Source of the DNA: Sthenelais limicola
Taxonomy: Eukaryota > Annelida > Polychaeta > Phyllodocida > Sigalionidae
Direction of reading: 5' to 3'
Assembly (NCBI GenBank): GCA_942159475.1
Contig: OW804095.1
Location: 87,805,740-87,869,739 of the forward strand
DNA length: 64,000 nucleotides
Each line of letters begins with the position of its first letter. Within the stretch, counting starts at the first letter, position 1. This document shows positions 55,885-64,000 of this stretch, in pieces. The position numbers and the translations under genes were made by a program. The notes under the pieces were generated by a model. That model worked only from the letters and a program-made list of their open reading frames with translations. It was not told the DNA's origin and ran no database searches.

Positions 55885-56460
55885 GGTTAGCAAATAGATA
55901 TATTTTATAAAGTTGGCAGACAAGTCGAGCCTCAAGGGATCATGAATATCTGGAAAGATCAAGTTGAAGAAAAAATAACGATCAAATATTGAAAAGTGTC
56001 TGAAGAAGAAGCAAATTATTGGAAGATGATGCTATGGGACAGAGTGATCGATAGCTGTAAGATCGTTCCTCTCAGTCTCACAGTCAATTGTCGAGAAGAT
56101 GTTTCTTCTCTCAATGACTAATTCTGTTCAAGAGAATCAAGTTGACGTTGAGGGAGACGTTGCAGAGTGAGTGAGATTGGTTGGTTTACGCCTTTTGCAA
56201 CACATAGAATGGTTATATCAAGGGCGGGAGAGCTGAGAGGGAGGCAGTTTATGACAGAATGTACTTTCGGTCACATATGGACAACTATTGGAAGGCGGGT
56301 AGTAAGATGGACGTATGTTGAATAATACAAGACGTCATGAAGCATGGCAACCAATGACCGACTCTCTTCAAGAGGATCAACTTGGCAGACATCATTAATT
56401 TCTGGCAAGATCTGAACATGCAACGGATCAAATATTGAAAAGTGGGTGAAATTATTGGAA

Positions 56461-56580
56461 GATGGAGTTACTGGTGAGCCAGGCCAATAGCCCGCGAGTA
56501 GGAGCTGCTTTCCCTTGGCCATACATGAGCAGTAGTGCACAAGGGCTACATGTTGACAACCTATTTAGAAACAAACAAAA
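56461..56580 (-). pseudogene. KDZ intron 3/exon 4 piece in the mosaic
   Basis: Matches 41305-41426, with the intron 3 acceptor and HYCSCMAKGKQLLLAGYWPG intact. Confidence 0.88.
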
Positions 56581-57249
56581 CGGAAGATTGGAAGACGTCA
56601 TGAAGCATGGCAACCAATGACCGACTCTCTTCAAGACAACCAACTTGGCAGAAATGAATAACGAATATCTGGCAAGATCTGAACATGCGATGGATCAAAT
56701 ATTGAACATGATCAACTTGGCAGACATGAATAACGAATATCTGGCAAGATCTGAACATGCGACGGATCAATTATTGAAAAGTGGGTGAAATTATTCGATT
56801 AATGCAGTCTAGTTAATGAACAAGTAAGGTATTGAGATAATGGTACTATTCGAAGATGACACTATGGGACAGAATGTACTTATGTCCAAATAGGGAGAAG
56901 TTGGTGAAGAAGAAGGAAATTATTGGAAGCAGCAAACTATTGGGAGACGTCATGAAGCATGGCAACCAATGACCGACTCTCGGATCAACTTGGCAGGGAG
57001 AACTCATTAATTTCTGGCAAGATCTGAACATGCGACGGATCAGATATTGAAAAGTGGGTGAAATTATTCGAAGATGACACTATGGGACAGAATGTACTTA
57101 TGTCCAAAGAGGGAGAAGTGGGTGAAGAAGAAGGAAATTATTGGAAGCAGCAAACTATTGGGAGACGTTGTCAAGCATATCATCACCTATTCATCACATA
57201 TGAAGCACGATCAAATATTGAAAAGTGTGTGAAGAAGAGGGAAATTATT

Positions 57250-57585
57250 GGCAGTAGATGACGATGTCGAGGGAACAATGTTCACATATTGCACCGTCTT
57301 AGTTTTAGTGCGCAAATTGTGAACAACCCTCTTTACACGGTGAGTGCTGTCCGAGGAATCGGGTATGACCTCAACTTTTTTAGTACCTGCTCTCAAATTG
57401 TGGACAGTCCTCCGCTTCACCACGGGTTGGTCAGGGGTCGATTCGCTCGCATCTGTAGGTGTAGGATCGTTGCTCTCAGTCTCAAGAGGAAGAGCAACAG
57501 TTTGCCTCTTTCTCTTGCCAGCGTACAGATAATGGCGAATTACAGTTGTTGGTCTTTCAGGGAGATTAGGATTGCCACTCGACAT
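57250..57585 (-). pseudogene. Truncated duplicate of KDZ exon 1
   Basis: Starts MSSGNPNLPERPTTVIRHYL and carries three of the four basic repeats, ending at VPSTSSSTA where the mosaic begins. Relative to exon 1 it lacks three codons near the start and has scattered changes (for example Lys for Arg in RRRTVHNL). No exon 2 follows in order, so it is not part of a functional gene. Confidence 0.85.
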
Positions 57586-58136
57586 GTTTATTCCAATGTC
57601 AACATAAACAATGCTGTTTCAGGTATCAGTGTGCTAATTATTTTAAGGGGTAGCGGTAGCAGTAGCAGTGGACTAAGTAGGTGCTAATAGAGAAAGTGAA
57701 CTGAGTTAGGATGAGGAGCAATTACTGCATATTATATGCAAATACATATACGTTTACTTCATTTAAATATACAAACTGGATAGAAATTGAATAGTGAATG
57801 GATTGTTACGTTATTGTATCCATACCTATATTACGCTATACTGCGATTTCCAGGGCGTTTAGTGCTGCCATCTGGTAAGAAGATGGGGCATTAAGACGAT
57901 GTTTATTATGTTGAGGACATATCCACCAGGTGGAGTGCGATATATACATTGTGTATGTTGTGCGAAAAGTCCACTAGGAGCGCACAAGCGGTCTCCTGGG
58001 AGCCCAATACCTCCACGGAGACCAAACCGCTTGGGTCGCTCAGGGGACAAATTAAGGAGATCGCGGGTGCTTCAAGCAGAGGAGACTTTAAGAAGTCTCC
58101 TCTGCTTCGGTCCAAGGAGAACAGGGTCACAGGTTC
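57250..58136. repeat. Right inverted repeat of the KDZ unit
   Basis: 887 bp, inverted relative to 11551-11938 plus 27731-28235. It shows the KDZ left end without the LTR insertion. Ends after AGGTTC at 58136. Confidence 0.88.
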
Positions 58137-59590
58137 TCATTTTTGGGTGCTTAGCACTGCTAGTAGTATTGAATATATCTCAAAGGTTGTCGGAGGGAGA
58201 GTATTTAACTATAATATATTTAATCATTCTTTACTATATATAATAGTAATTATCCATCAAGAACAATAGCTAACTTTTTGTCATACATACAGATATATAG
58301 AAGTATTTGCATCTAAGTGAGTCCACACCGACTATAATGAATGTAAAATATTAATGTAAATATCAGGGGCTCGTAGACTAGTTTACATTAATAATTTACA
58401 CTGTATAATTATTTACTTTCAGTGATGTTGTAATGCTATGGAAGTGCCTAACTCCCATGCATGTTGGGCTACCAAGTAGGGCATTAATGTACATGCTTGA
58501 TATAATATCATGTTATTTTCAGCATTTTAATGCGAGATGTTCATAATTATTTCGGGCAGAAATAACATTATTAGAATCATGCTACGGTATCAATAAAAGG
58601 TCTAGCCTAAATGATTATAAAAAACGGAAGGTTTGCACCAAGTTGTCTCTGCCTTATGATGTTTCATATCAGATATAGACGATACTATCTGCACAGACAC
58701 ACCAGGTCTACATAGCATTGAGTGCCTTACTGAGTGCATCATAACTGTGTCTTTTCCACCTGGTCCGTAGTGCATTGTTGGGAACATCATAAGCTGCATT
58801 AATTTCATAAATCGGATCCATAGAACATATCATATTTATTTGAAAATCTCAGCTAATCATCTCTATAACCTGGACTTTCTAAACAGTTCTATCAAAAATA
58901 ATAGTTCAGACCAAATCGGGGCACAAAACTATCATAAAATTATACAACATAATGAAGCCACAACAGGCCACAATACCTGGCACTGCAGACTCACCTGGCA
59001 TTCACAGCTCACTGTCGCACTTCTGACACTCACACTCAGTCTCTAACACTGAGTCATAGAAACCCCTCTACATTACACAAAACTTGTTGAATGTTGAATT
59101 AATGAAAATATTACTTCACAATTTCTCCTTTGCATTTAATTCCTCCTTTTATAATTCCCTTCCCGTCTTCAACTGAACTTATATTACTACCTGAAGTATG
59201 CCAATACCATGAATACATTCTGATCGCTAACCTATGCCAAGTATGCATAACGTTTACGCACGGCGATAACGCTCTCCATGTTGAAGTGAGATCGAAATGG
59301 TGTACATGGTTAAATTCCTCATTTCCTGAGCTTTCCTTGGCTATAAAGTTTGTGCATGTTAACCAAGTCTCCTCTTTTAAATTTAAAAATACCTGCAAGG
59401 AGGAAGAAGTTCTGTGGAAACGGCTAGCTGGAGATAGCTGTCTAATAATCTAATAAGTATTTCTAGATTTTAAGTTTAAGATTTGTATTTTTTAATAAAA
59501 ACGTTAACAATATTTCTGGGGGGCAAAAACCAGTAAAATAACTAAATATACTCCATATTTCTTGGGGGGATAAAAGCCACATAAAAGTCA
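58137..59590. other. Unannotated DNA between KDZ unit and LINE
   Basis: AT-rich; no ORF with a recognisable domain and no repeat matching the rest of the window. Confidence 0.5.
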
Positions 59591-59596
59591 CAGTAG

Positions 59597-59621
59597 ATAG
59601 ATAGATAGATAGATAGATAAA
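59597..59621 (-). repeat. TAGA microsatellite, LINE 3' tail
   Basis: Six or so perfect TAGA units at the very end of the LINE. Confidence 0.85.
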
Positions 59622-59852
59622 CATTTTATTGCAGACTCGCTGCCATGAGAGGAGTCTCTCCTGGTGACCCAGGAGGTTTCCCTATCCCCACTAGCATACA
59701 TTGGTCTTGTCGTGTAGGGTATATGGCTTTTCAGTCATTGACTGTCAAAGCTCGCTACAAAAATGAGTATTACAATATTTTCTTAATGATAACACGGTTC
59801 CGATTTGACTAATTAAAAATTTCTTGTATGATTGCTTGACATCTTGATTAGT

Positions 59853-61154
59853 TCAAATAAAATATTCGTCATTCCAGATATAATTGGTTTTTGCGATGGC
59901 TGTGAACATTTTCGGGTCTAATAGACGGTGGGCCTCCGCAGGTAGCCGGTTCCAGGAATATGGGATTTGGTTATAGATTGATCGTCTTATCTGTTCTGTT
60001 TTCGGAGTGACTTGTATTAAAGTTTTCCTCCCATTCGAGAAATTTCTCGTATTTAATTGCTTCAGATCAAAATTTCCCGGGTCTTGCACCCTGCGGTAGC
60101 CCACCTGCAATAGGTGGAGGCGTCTACGATATTTCAGAGGTAAGATTCGCTTAGCTATATGTATATCATCTACATTCGTTCTTTGCGGTATACTATAGAT
60201 TATACGGAGAGCCCTATTCTGGAGTACTTGTAATCTATGTAGGTCTGACCCACCGTGTGATTCTAAGAAAATATCTGCTTGGTCAATGATTGGCAGTATC
60301 ATGACTTTATAGATCAATAACATTGTTTGTTGGTTAAGTTTACCCTTAAGCTTTGATAGCTGCCAACATTTATAACTTAACATATTAGTCAGTTTCACAG
60401 TCGTAGAGTTGAATTTAAGACTTGATTCGATGTCTACTCCAAGGTACTTATAGGTGGGTACATCCTCTAGTATGGCTCCGTTTAATGTTATACAATATTG
60501 CGGTTTTGCAGCCAGATTTTCGTTGGTCCACCTTGATCTGAGGGACGGCCGGGGGAATATGGTTTGGACTTTTGATTTATCTAAATTTAATGATATTTTA
60601 TTTAGTTTACACCATTGGCTGAGGGAGTCAAGATCGCTCTGCAGATAAGATGTTACTTGGTACAAGTTTGGGTTGGCATTGTATATTATAGTATCGTCCG
60701 CGAACATTTGGATATGCGACTTTGTAATATAGTTTGGTAAGTCATTGATATAAAGGTTGAATAATACAGGGCCTAATGTGGTTCCCTGGGGGACACCGCA
60801 GGTAACTGGTTGTCTCCCGGAGGTACAGTCATTGACGTGGACTTGCTGAAATCTATTGGTTAAATAATTCTTAAACCACTGGTGTTTTTTGTCGTGAATC
60901 CCATACTGTTTCAATTTATTAAGTAGTCGAGTATGGTTCACCGTATCAAAGGCTTTCCTCAGATCAAGGTAGATCAATCTAACAGCATCATTCTGGTTCA
61001 GTGCACTATATACTTTGTTTAGATAGGTCACAAGAGTGTCTTGTGTAGATTTCCCGCATCTGAACCCAAATTGGTATGCATATAGCAGGTTATGTTCCTC
61101 CAAGTAAGATGTTAACTGGGAGTGCACAACCTTTTCCAGGATTTTTGCAGGCAA
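59853..61154 (-). CDS. LINE reverse transcriptase, main part and C-terminus
   Basis: 433 codons beginning within the RT fingers at PAKILEKVVHSQL. It shows FRCGKSTQDTLV (about 32), LDLRKAFDTVNHTRLL (about 62), CGVPQGTTLGPVLFNLYIND (about 119) and the active site MFADDTIIY (about 149). Thumb and C-terminal region follow, with YKYLGVDIES (about 240) and SWNRLPAEAH (about 408). The preceding RT segment (KIPEDWKRAIVTPIYKAG, NYRPIS) is in the same frame upstream of the listed methionine, to about 61250. There it meets a frameshift against the endonuclease frame. Confidence 0.92.
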   Translation of the reverse strand: MPAKILEKVVHSQLTSYLEEHNLLYAYQFGFRCGKSTQDTLVTYLNKVYSALNQNDAVRLIYLDLRKAFDTVNHTRLLNKLKQYGIHDKKHQWFKNYLTNRFQQVHVNDCTSGRQPVTCGVPQGTTLGPVLFNLYINDLPNYITKSHIQMFADDTIIYNANPNLYQVTSYLQSDLDSLSQWCKLNKISLNLDKSKVQTIFPRPSLRSRWTNENLAAKPQYCITLNGAILEDVPTYKYLGVDIESSLKFNSTTVKLTNMLSYKCWQLSKLKGKLNQQTMLLIYKVMILPIIDQADIFLESHGGSDLHRLQVLQNRALRIIYSIPQRTNVDDIHIAKRILPLKYRRRLHLLQVGYRRVQDPGNFDLKQLNTRNFSNGRKTLIQVTPKTEQIRRSIYNQIPYSWNRLPAEAHRLLDPKMFTAIAKTNYIWNDEYFI

Positions 61155-61251
61155 CTGTATCGTGGATATAGGTCTATAGTTGCCAGGGTCAGTGACAGCG
61201 CCCGCTTTGTAGATGGGGGTTACTATTGCCCGTTTCCAGTCTTCTGGTATC

Positions 61252-62565
61252 TTAGAACTTATATGTTAGTTCTATTATATCTTTAAATTCCTTGACCAGA
61301 ACTATTAGGGTGGATTTTAATAACCAGGTCGGTAGATTGTCTATACCTGATGACTTGCTAGAAGCCATGTTTTTGATTATTTTTATTAGGTTACTTTCAC
61401 TGATTGGCATGTAGGTAAATTTGGGCGGGTTTGCGTTCAGGGTTGGTTGGTGCTGTACTTTATCCTTTAGAATTGTATTATTATGGGGCTGCGGTATTTT
61501 GTTTGCTAGATTGTTACCTATCGTAGCGAAGTACTCATTGAATACATTCGGGACGTTTGGCTGAGGTACTGGCATAGTATTTTCGATTAAATTGATAGCT
61601 TTTTTGTTCCCCTTAGTATTCTTACTATTTATTAGGGGGGCTAGTTTTGACCAAAACTTTTTGGGGTTGCTACTACTTGCTTCGATCTCCTGCCGTATAT
61701 GGTTGTTTTTCAGCGTACGAGCCTGGTGGTTTGTTTTGTGGCGCAACTGTTTGGCCCGGTCCAAAATGTCAGGATTACCCGTTTTTTTAGCTAACTTAAA
61801 CATTTTGTCTTTGGCTTTTATTTGGGCTAGTAGGTCATTTGTCACCCATTTCTTTTTGGCTTTCACATTTTTGAAGTCCTTTATTGGGCACATTTTATCA
61901 ATTAGTTGCGTAATATTTTGAAGCATGTTTTTCCAACATTGGTCTGGGTCTCTGGAGGAGAGTAGTTCTTCCCAGTTCAGACCGACCAGTTGCTCAGATA
62001 GCTTTTTTGAATCATACTTCACGTATGTTCTTCCGCTGAATGTTATTCTGTCGTATTTTTCACTCCGTTTCTTGAGTATTACGAATGTTGGCAGGTGATC
62101 GCTGATGTTGATGTTAAGGACCCCACATTTACTAACTATGTTCGAGTTCGTATATATTAGATCTATCGTTGTTTTAGTTGTACTCGTTACTCTTGTTGGG
62201 AGAGTAATAAGTTGCTTCATTGAAGTATTGTGTTCTATTGACAATAAGCAGGACTTAGCTTTCGAGTGCAGGGAATAGTCCACATTTAGGTCACCCGTCA
62301 GGAACTTATCATGCGTGGTGCATATATTGGATTGCACTTCAATTATTTGCTCGATTGCTACTTTCAAGTTGCCTGCTGGGGGTCTATACACATTGGAGAT
62401 AAATATTCGTTTAAATTTATTTATTACTATTTCAAGAGTCTGGATTTCAATGTCGGGGGTACTTATCTGGAGGCTGTCACTGCCCTTATTCACCTCATAT
62501 TTGCTTTTAACATACATTGCTAGGCCTCCACCTATTTTCCCAGTACTTCTGTCCAGTCGGTACAC
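61252..62565 (-). CDS. LINE endonuclease, linker and RT start (frameshifted from the RT)
   Basis: 437 codons. Endonuclease motifs are GGGLAMYVKSKYE (about 12), NVYRPPAGN (about 58), TGDLNVDYS (about 90, Leu in place of the usual Phe), IDLIYTNS (about 135) and ISDHLPTF (about 153). The linker has KKWVTNDLLAQIKAKDKMF, then NVFNEYFATIGNNLA, and the RT begins with SSGIDNLPTWLLK (about 405). A one-base shift at about 61250 separates it from the RT frame. The N-terminal endonuclease motif CINETWLTD is in another frame at about 62590-62716, broken near 62585. Confidence 0.9.
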   Translation of the reverse strand: MYRLDRSTGKIGGGLAMYVKSKYEVNKGSDSLQISTPDIEIQTLEIVINKFKRIFISNVYRPPAGNLKVAIEQIIEVQSNICTTHDKFLTGDLNVDYSLHSKAKSCLLSIEHNTSMKQLITLPTRVTSTTKTTIDLIYTNSNIVSKCGVLNINISDHLPTFVILKKRSEKYDRITFSGRTYVKYDSKKLSEQLVGLNWEELLSSRDPDQCWKNMLQNITQLIDKMCPIKDFKNVKAKKKWVTNDLLAQIKAKDKMFKLAKKTGNPDILDRAKQLRHKTNHQARTLKNNHIRQEIEASSSNPKKFWSKLAPLINSKNTKGNKKAINLIENTMPVPQPNVPNVFNEYFATIGNNLANKIPQPHNNTILKDKVQHQPTLNANPPKFTYMPISESNLIKIIKNMASSKSSGIDNLPTWLLKSTLIVLVKEFKDIIELTYKF

Positions 62566-62585
62566 TGAGTACCCTGGTATGTCAA

Positions 62586-62720
62586 ACCATCGTAAATTTT
62601 ATCAGTCAGCCAAGTTTCGTTTATGCATACCACATCAAATGGAATTTGTTCTAACATTGTTTCAAGAATTGGTACTTTATGTAGTAAGCTATGTATATTA
62701 AGGCTCATTATTTTGATGCC
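62586..62720 (-). pseudogene. LINE endonuclease N-terminus, shifted frame
   Basis: The - strand reads IMSLNIHSLLHKVPILETML then FDVVCINETWLTDKIYDG, the first conserved motifs (N and E) of the AP endonuclease. It ends about 20 bp before the frame at 62565 takes over. Confidence 0.75.
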
Positions 62721-62820
62721 TTTAATGGCATTGAAGCCTTTATCATTGTCGAGCGTATAAGTTACATTTTTTAGTGTTTCAGGGATCGCTATACTGCTTA
62801 TGGTATAGATTGGCGGTCCG

Positions 62821-63289
62821 CTCTACAGGACCAGTCAAAGATGGGGAAATATTAGATAAGTCAGATGGTACTGGGTCACTCACCTCCCAGTTTGACACAG
62901 GTTGACCTAATTTTAAGATAGGGTGATATTTACCCACATGTTTTGAAATTATGATCACAACAGGTTGCAAATGTATAACAAGCGAGTGTAACTGGTTGAA
63001 TAAATTATGTTTATCTGCACTCTTAGAGTCGCTATCATTATAGCATAACAATAACTAGTTTGGGATTAAGTATAACAGAACAATATCAGTAAGGTAATGT
63101 TGTGTCAGTAGGGTGACAGTACAGTACAACTGGCACCCTAGGTGAGATCATGTCTAGCGTAATATATCATAATATAGCATAGATGAGTGCATTATAGGTG
63201 TGACAGTGGCACAGTTTACTGTAGGACCATAGGGTCCGTGTTTCAGTACATGTTGTTAAATGCTGTAAACTTGTCAAGTCAAGTCACCG
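62821..63289 (-). other. Possible LINE 5' UTR
   Basis: Includes a 90-codon frame (62779-63051) without a recognised domain, which could be relic ORF1 sequence. No proof. Confidence 0.3.
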
Positions 63290-63730
63290 ATCACATTTGT
63301 CATAATAGGACAACAATAGTAAACAGTACATTGCAATGGAACACAATATAGGTATGTAAATATGAGAATAAGTTTTTATCCGCATTGGGTCTAAGGAATC
63401 ATGAGATCAAGTTCAGTAGATTGAACTTTCAGGGGATCATACTTTAGATCAAGCTATCAAGGTAAATGACAGGTATATCTGGTCTTTACCAATCATGCTA
63501 GTCGTGATAGCATATGGCGAACATAGCTGTTTTTATGACACTACAGGTTTTTTCTACAGAACATGACAACAGTATTAAACAGTGCATTGCATTGTAATGT
63601 TACAAGGCATCGATATGAAAATAGTACTTATCCATGTAAGATCTGGGGATCGTGAGTTCAGAGCTCAAGAGATTGAGCTTTCGAGAGATCAAGTTTTGGA
63701 TGGGTAAATAACCAGTATATCACACAATTT
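63290..63730. repeat. Diverged tandem repeat of about 250 bp
   Basis: Two copies, at about 63300-63470 and 63555-63715, share GACAACA-TA-TAAACAGT, CATTGCA, then GATCAAGTT and GAGATCAAG motifs in order. Tandem promoter-like repeats are common in LINE 5' UTRs, so these may be part of the LINE to the left. Confidence 0.55.
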
Positions 63731-64000
63731 CATCACATAAGGTCATATAAATAGGGGTTCCTATTTAGATAGACTTTTACTTAGGGGTTATTTAATAAGT
63801 TCTCACAGATCCCAGATCCCACGAGTGGTATAAAGATAAGTGTCAGTCTCCCTTGCACAGTTTCATTTCCAATTTAATCTCACTCGTCTGTTTAGACATA
63901 TAACATAATTAACGTAACTTACTTAGCACTACTTTTTGTCTCCAGGTCATATAGGTGACGTGGGAGAACCAGGGACATTCAATCATAGGCACATTAGGTA
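63731..64000. other. Unannotated end of window
   Basis: No feature seen. Confidence 0.4.

Larger units (their letters stand above)
54370..57249 (-). repeat. Mosaic of scrambled KDZ gene pieces and a repeat of about 150 bp
   Basis: At least nine pieces of 15-120 bp match the reverse complement of KDZ exons and introns: 54458-54509 (48585-48636), 54509-54523 (51780-51795), 54531-54629 (51617-51715), 55491-55549 (35541-35600), 55562-55656 (51975-52068), 55779-55884 (49031-49135), 55887-55911 (50772-50796), 56461-56580 (41305-41426) and 56800-56850 (50038-50088). Their order is not that of the gene, but all lie on the same strand. Between them recur modules such as GACGTCATGAAGCATGGCAA, CCAATGACCGACTCTCTTCA, GGATCAAATATTGAAAAGTG and GAAGATGACACTATGGGACA, seen five or more times in changing combinations. 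Confidence 0.85.
11551..58136 (+). mobile_element. Composite KDZ-type DNA transposon unit bounded by inverted repeats
   Basis: The unit is bounded by inverted repeats of about 0.89 kb, both starting GAACCTGTGACCCTG at their outer ends and about 97% identical by eye. Between them lies a KDZ-family transposase gene on the + strand. After removing the nested gypsy-like (15.8 kb), Ngaro (4.5 kb) and PIN/FEN (5.9 kb) elements, about 20 kb remain. The inverted repeat includes the putative promoter and the first 115 or so codons of exon 1. No matching 8-bp target duplication is seen at the outer edges (left GGTGTCTC, right TCATTTTT). The alternative is two neighbouring KDZ copies in opposite orientation, the right one internally scrambled. 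Confidence 0.55.
59592..62820 (-). mobile_element. LINE of the CR1/Jockey-like group, - strand
   Basis: Carries endonuclease and reverse transcriptase with two frameshifts, a 3' UTR of about 240 bp and a terminal TAGA/TCTA microsatellite (59597-59621) acting as its tail. It is more complete at the 5' side than the LINE at 12960. Its 5' end is not fixed and may reach beyond 63050. Confidence 0.85.

Noticed and set aside
11543..58144. Eight-bp target duplication around the KDZ unit
   Set aside because: The left flank GGTGTCTC and right flank TCATTTTT do not match.

Overview
This window looks like invertebrate animal DNA, most likely from a marine animal; the species cannot be told from the sequence. 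It is AT-rich, intron-bearing and made almost entirely of nested transposable elements. I found no host gene that is clearly not transposon-derived, no rRNA or tRNA gene, and no CRISPR or prokaryotic feature.

Layout. Positions 1-7300 hold simple-sequence and tandem-repeat DNA, including a polypurine tract at about 3115-3690. A decayed LINE lies at about 7320-8410. A rearranged fragment of the large LTR element follows at 8411-10070, and another LINE remnant at 10075-11050. The core of the window, 11551-58136, is bounded by inverted repeats of about 0.89 kb (left copy 11551-11938 plus 27731-28235; right copy 57250-58136). It carries a 16-exon KDZ-type (Kyakuja-Dileera-Zisupton) transposase gene on the + strand, 27892-52208. 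All its splice phases agree, but it has one frameshift and one nonsense codon.

Three other elements sit inside this unit. A Ty3/gypsy-like LTR retrotransposon (11939-27730, coding on the - strand, two 457-bp LTRs) split the left inverted repeat just upstream of the KDZ start codon. It carries an unusual third ORF and itself contains a LINE with an intact 844-residue ORF (about 12960-16475). A Ngaro-type tyrosine-recombinase retrotransposon (36308-40837, - strand) with split direct repeats A1-ORFs-B1-A2-B2 sits in KDZ intron 2. A 5.9-kb terminal-inverted-repeat element (41908-47844) sits in KDZ intron 4. It encodes a decayed protein of a widespread but, as far as I know, unclassified family that combines a DDE-like region with a PIN/FEN1-like nuclease region.

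Between the KDZ 3' end and the right inverted repeat (about 54370-57249) lies a mosaic of short exon and intron pieces of the KDZ gene. They are out of order but all on the - strand, and are separated by copies of a repeat of roughly 150 bp. To the right, 59592-about 62800 holds a second LINE on the - strand, and 63290-63720 a diverged tandem repeat.

The order of events can be read from the nesting. The KDZ unit came first. The gypsy-like element, the Ngaro element and the PIN/FEN element then entered it. The gypsy-like LTRs differ at only about eight positions, so that insertion is fairly recent, and the LINE inside it is younger still.
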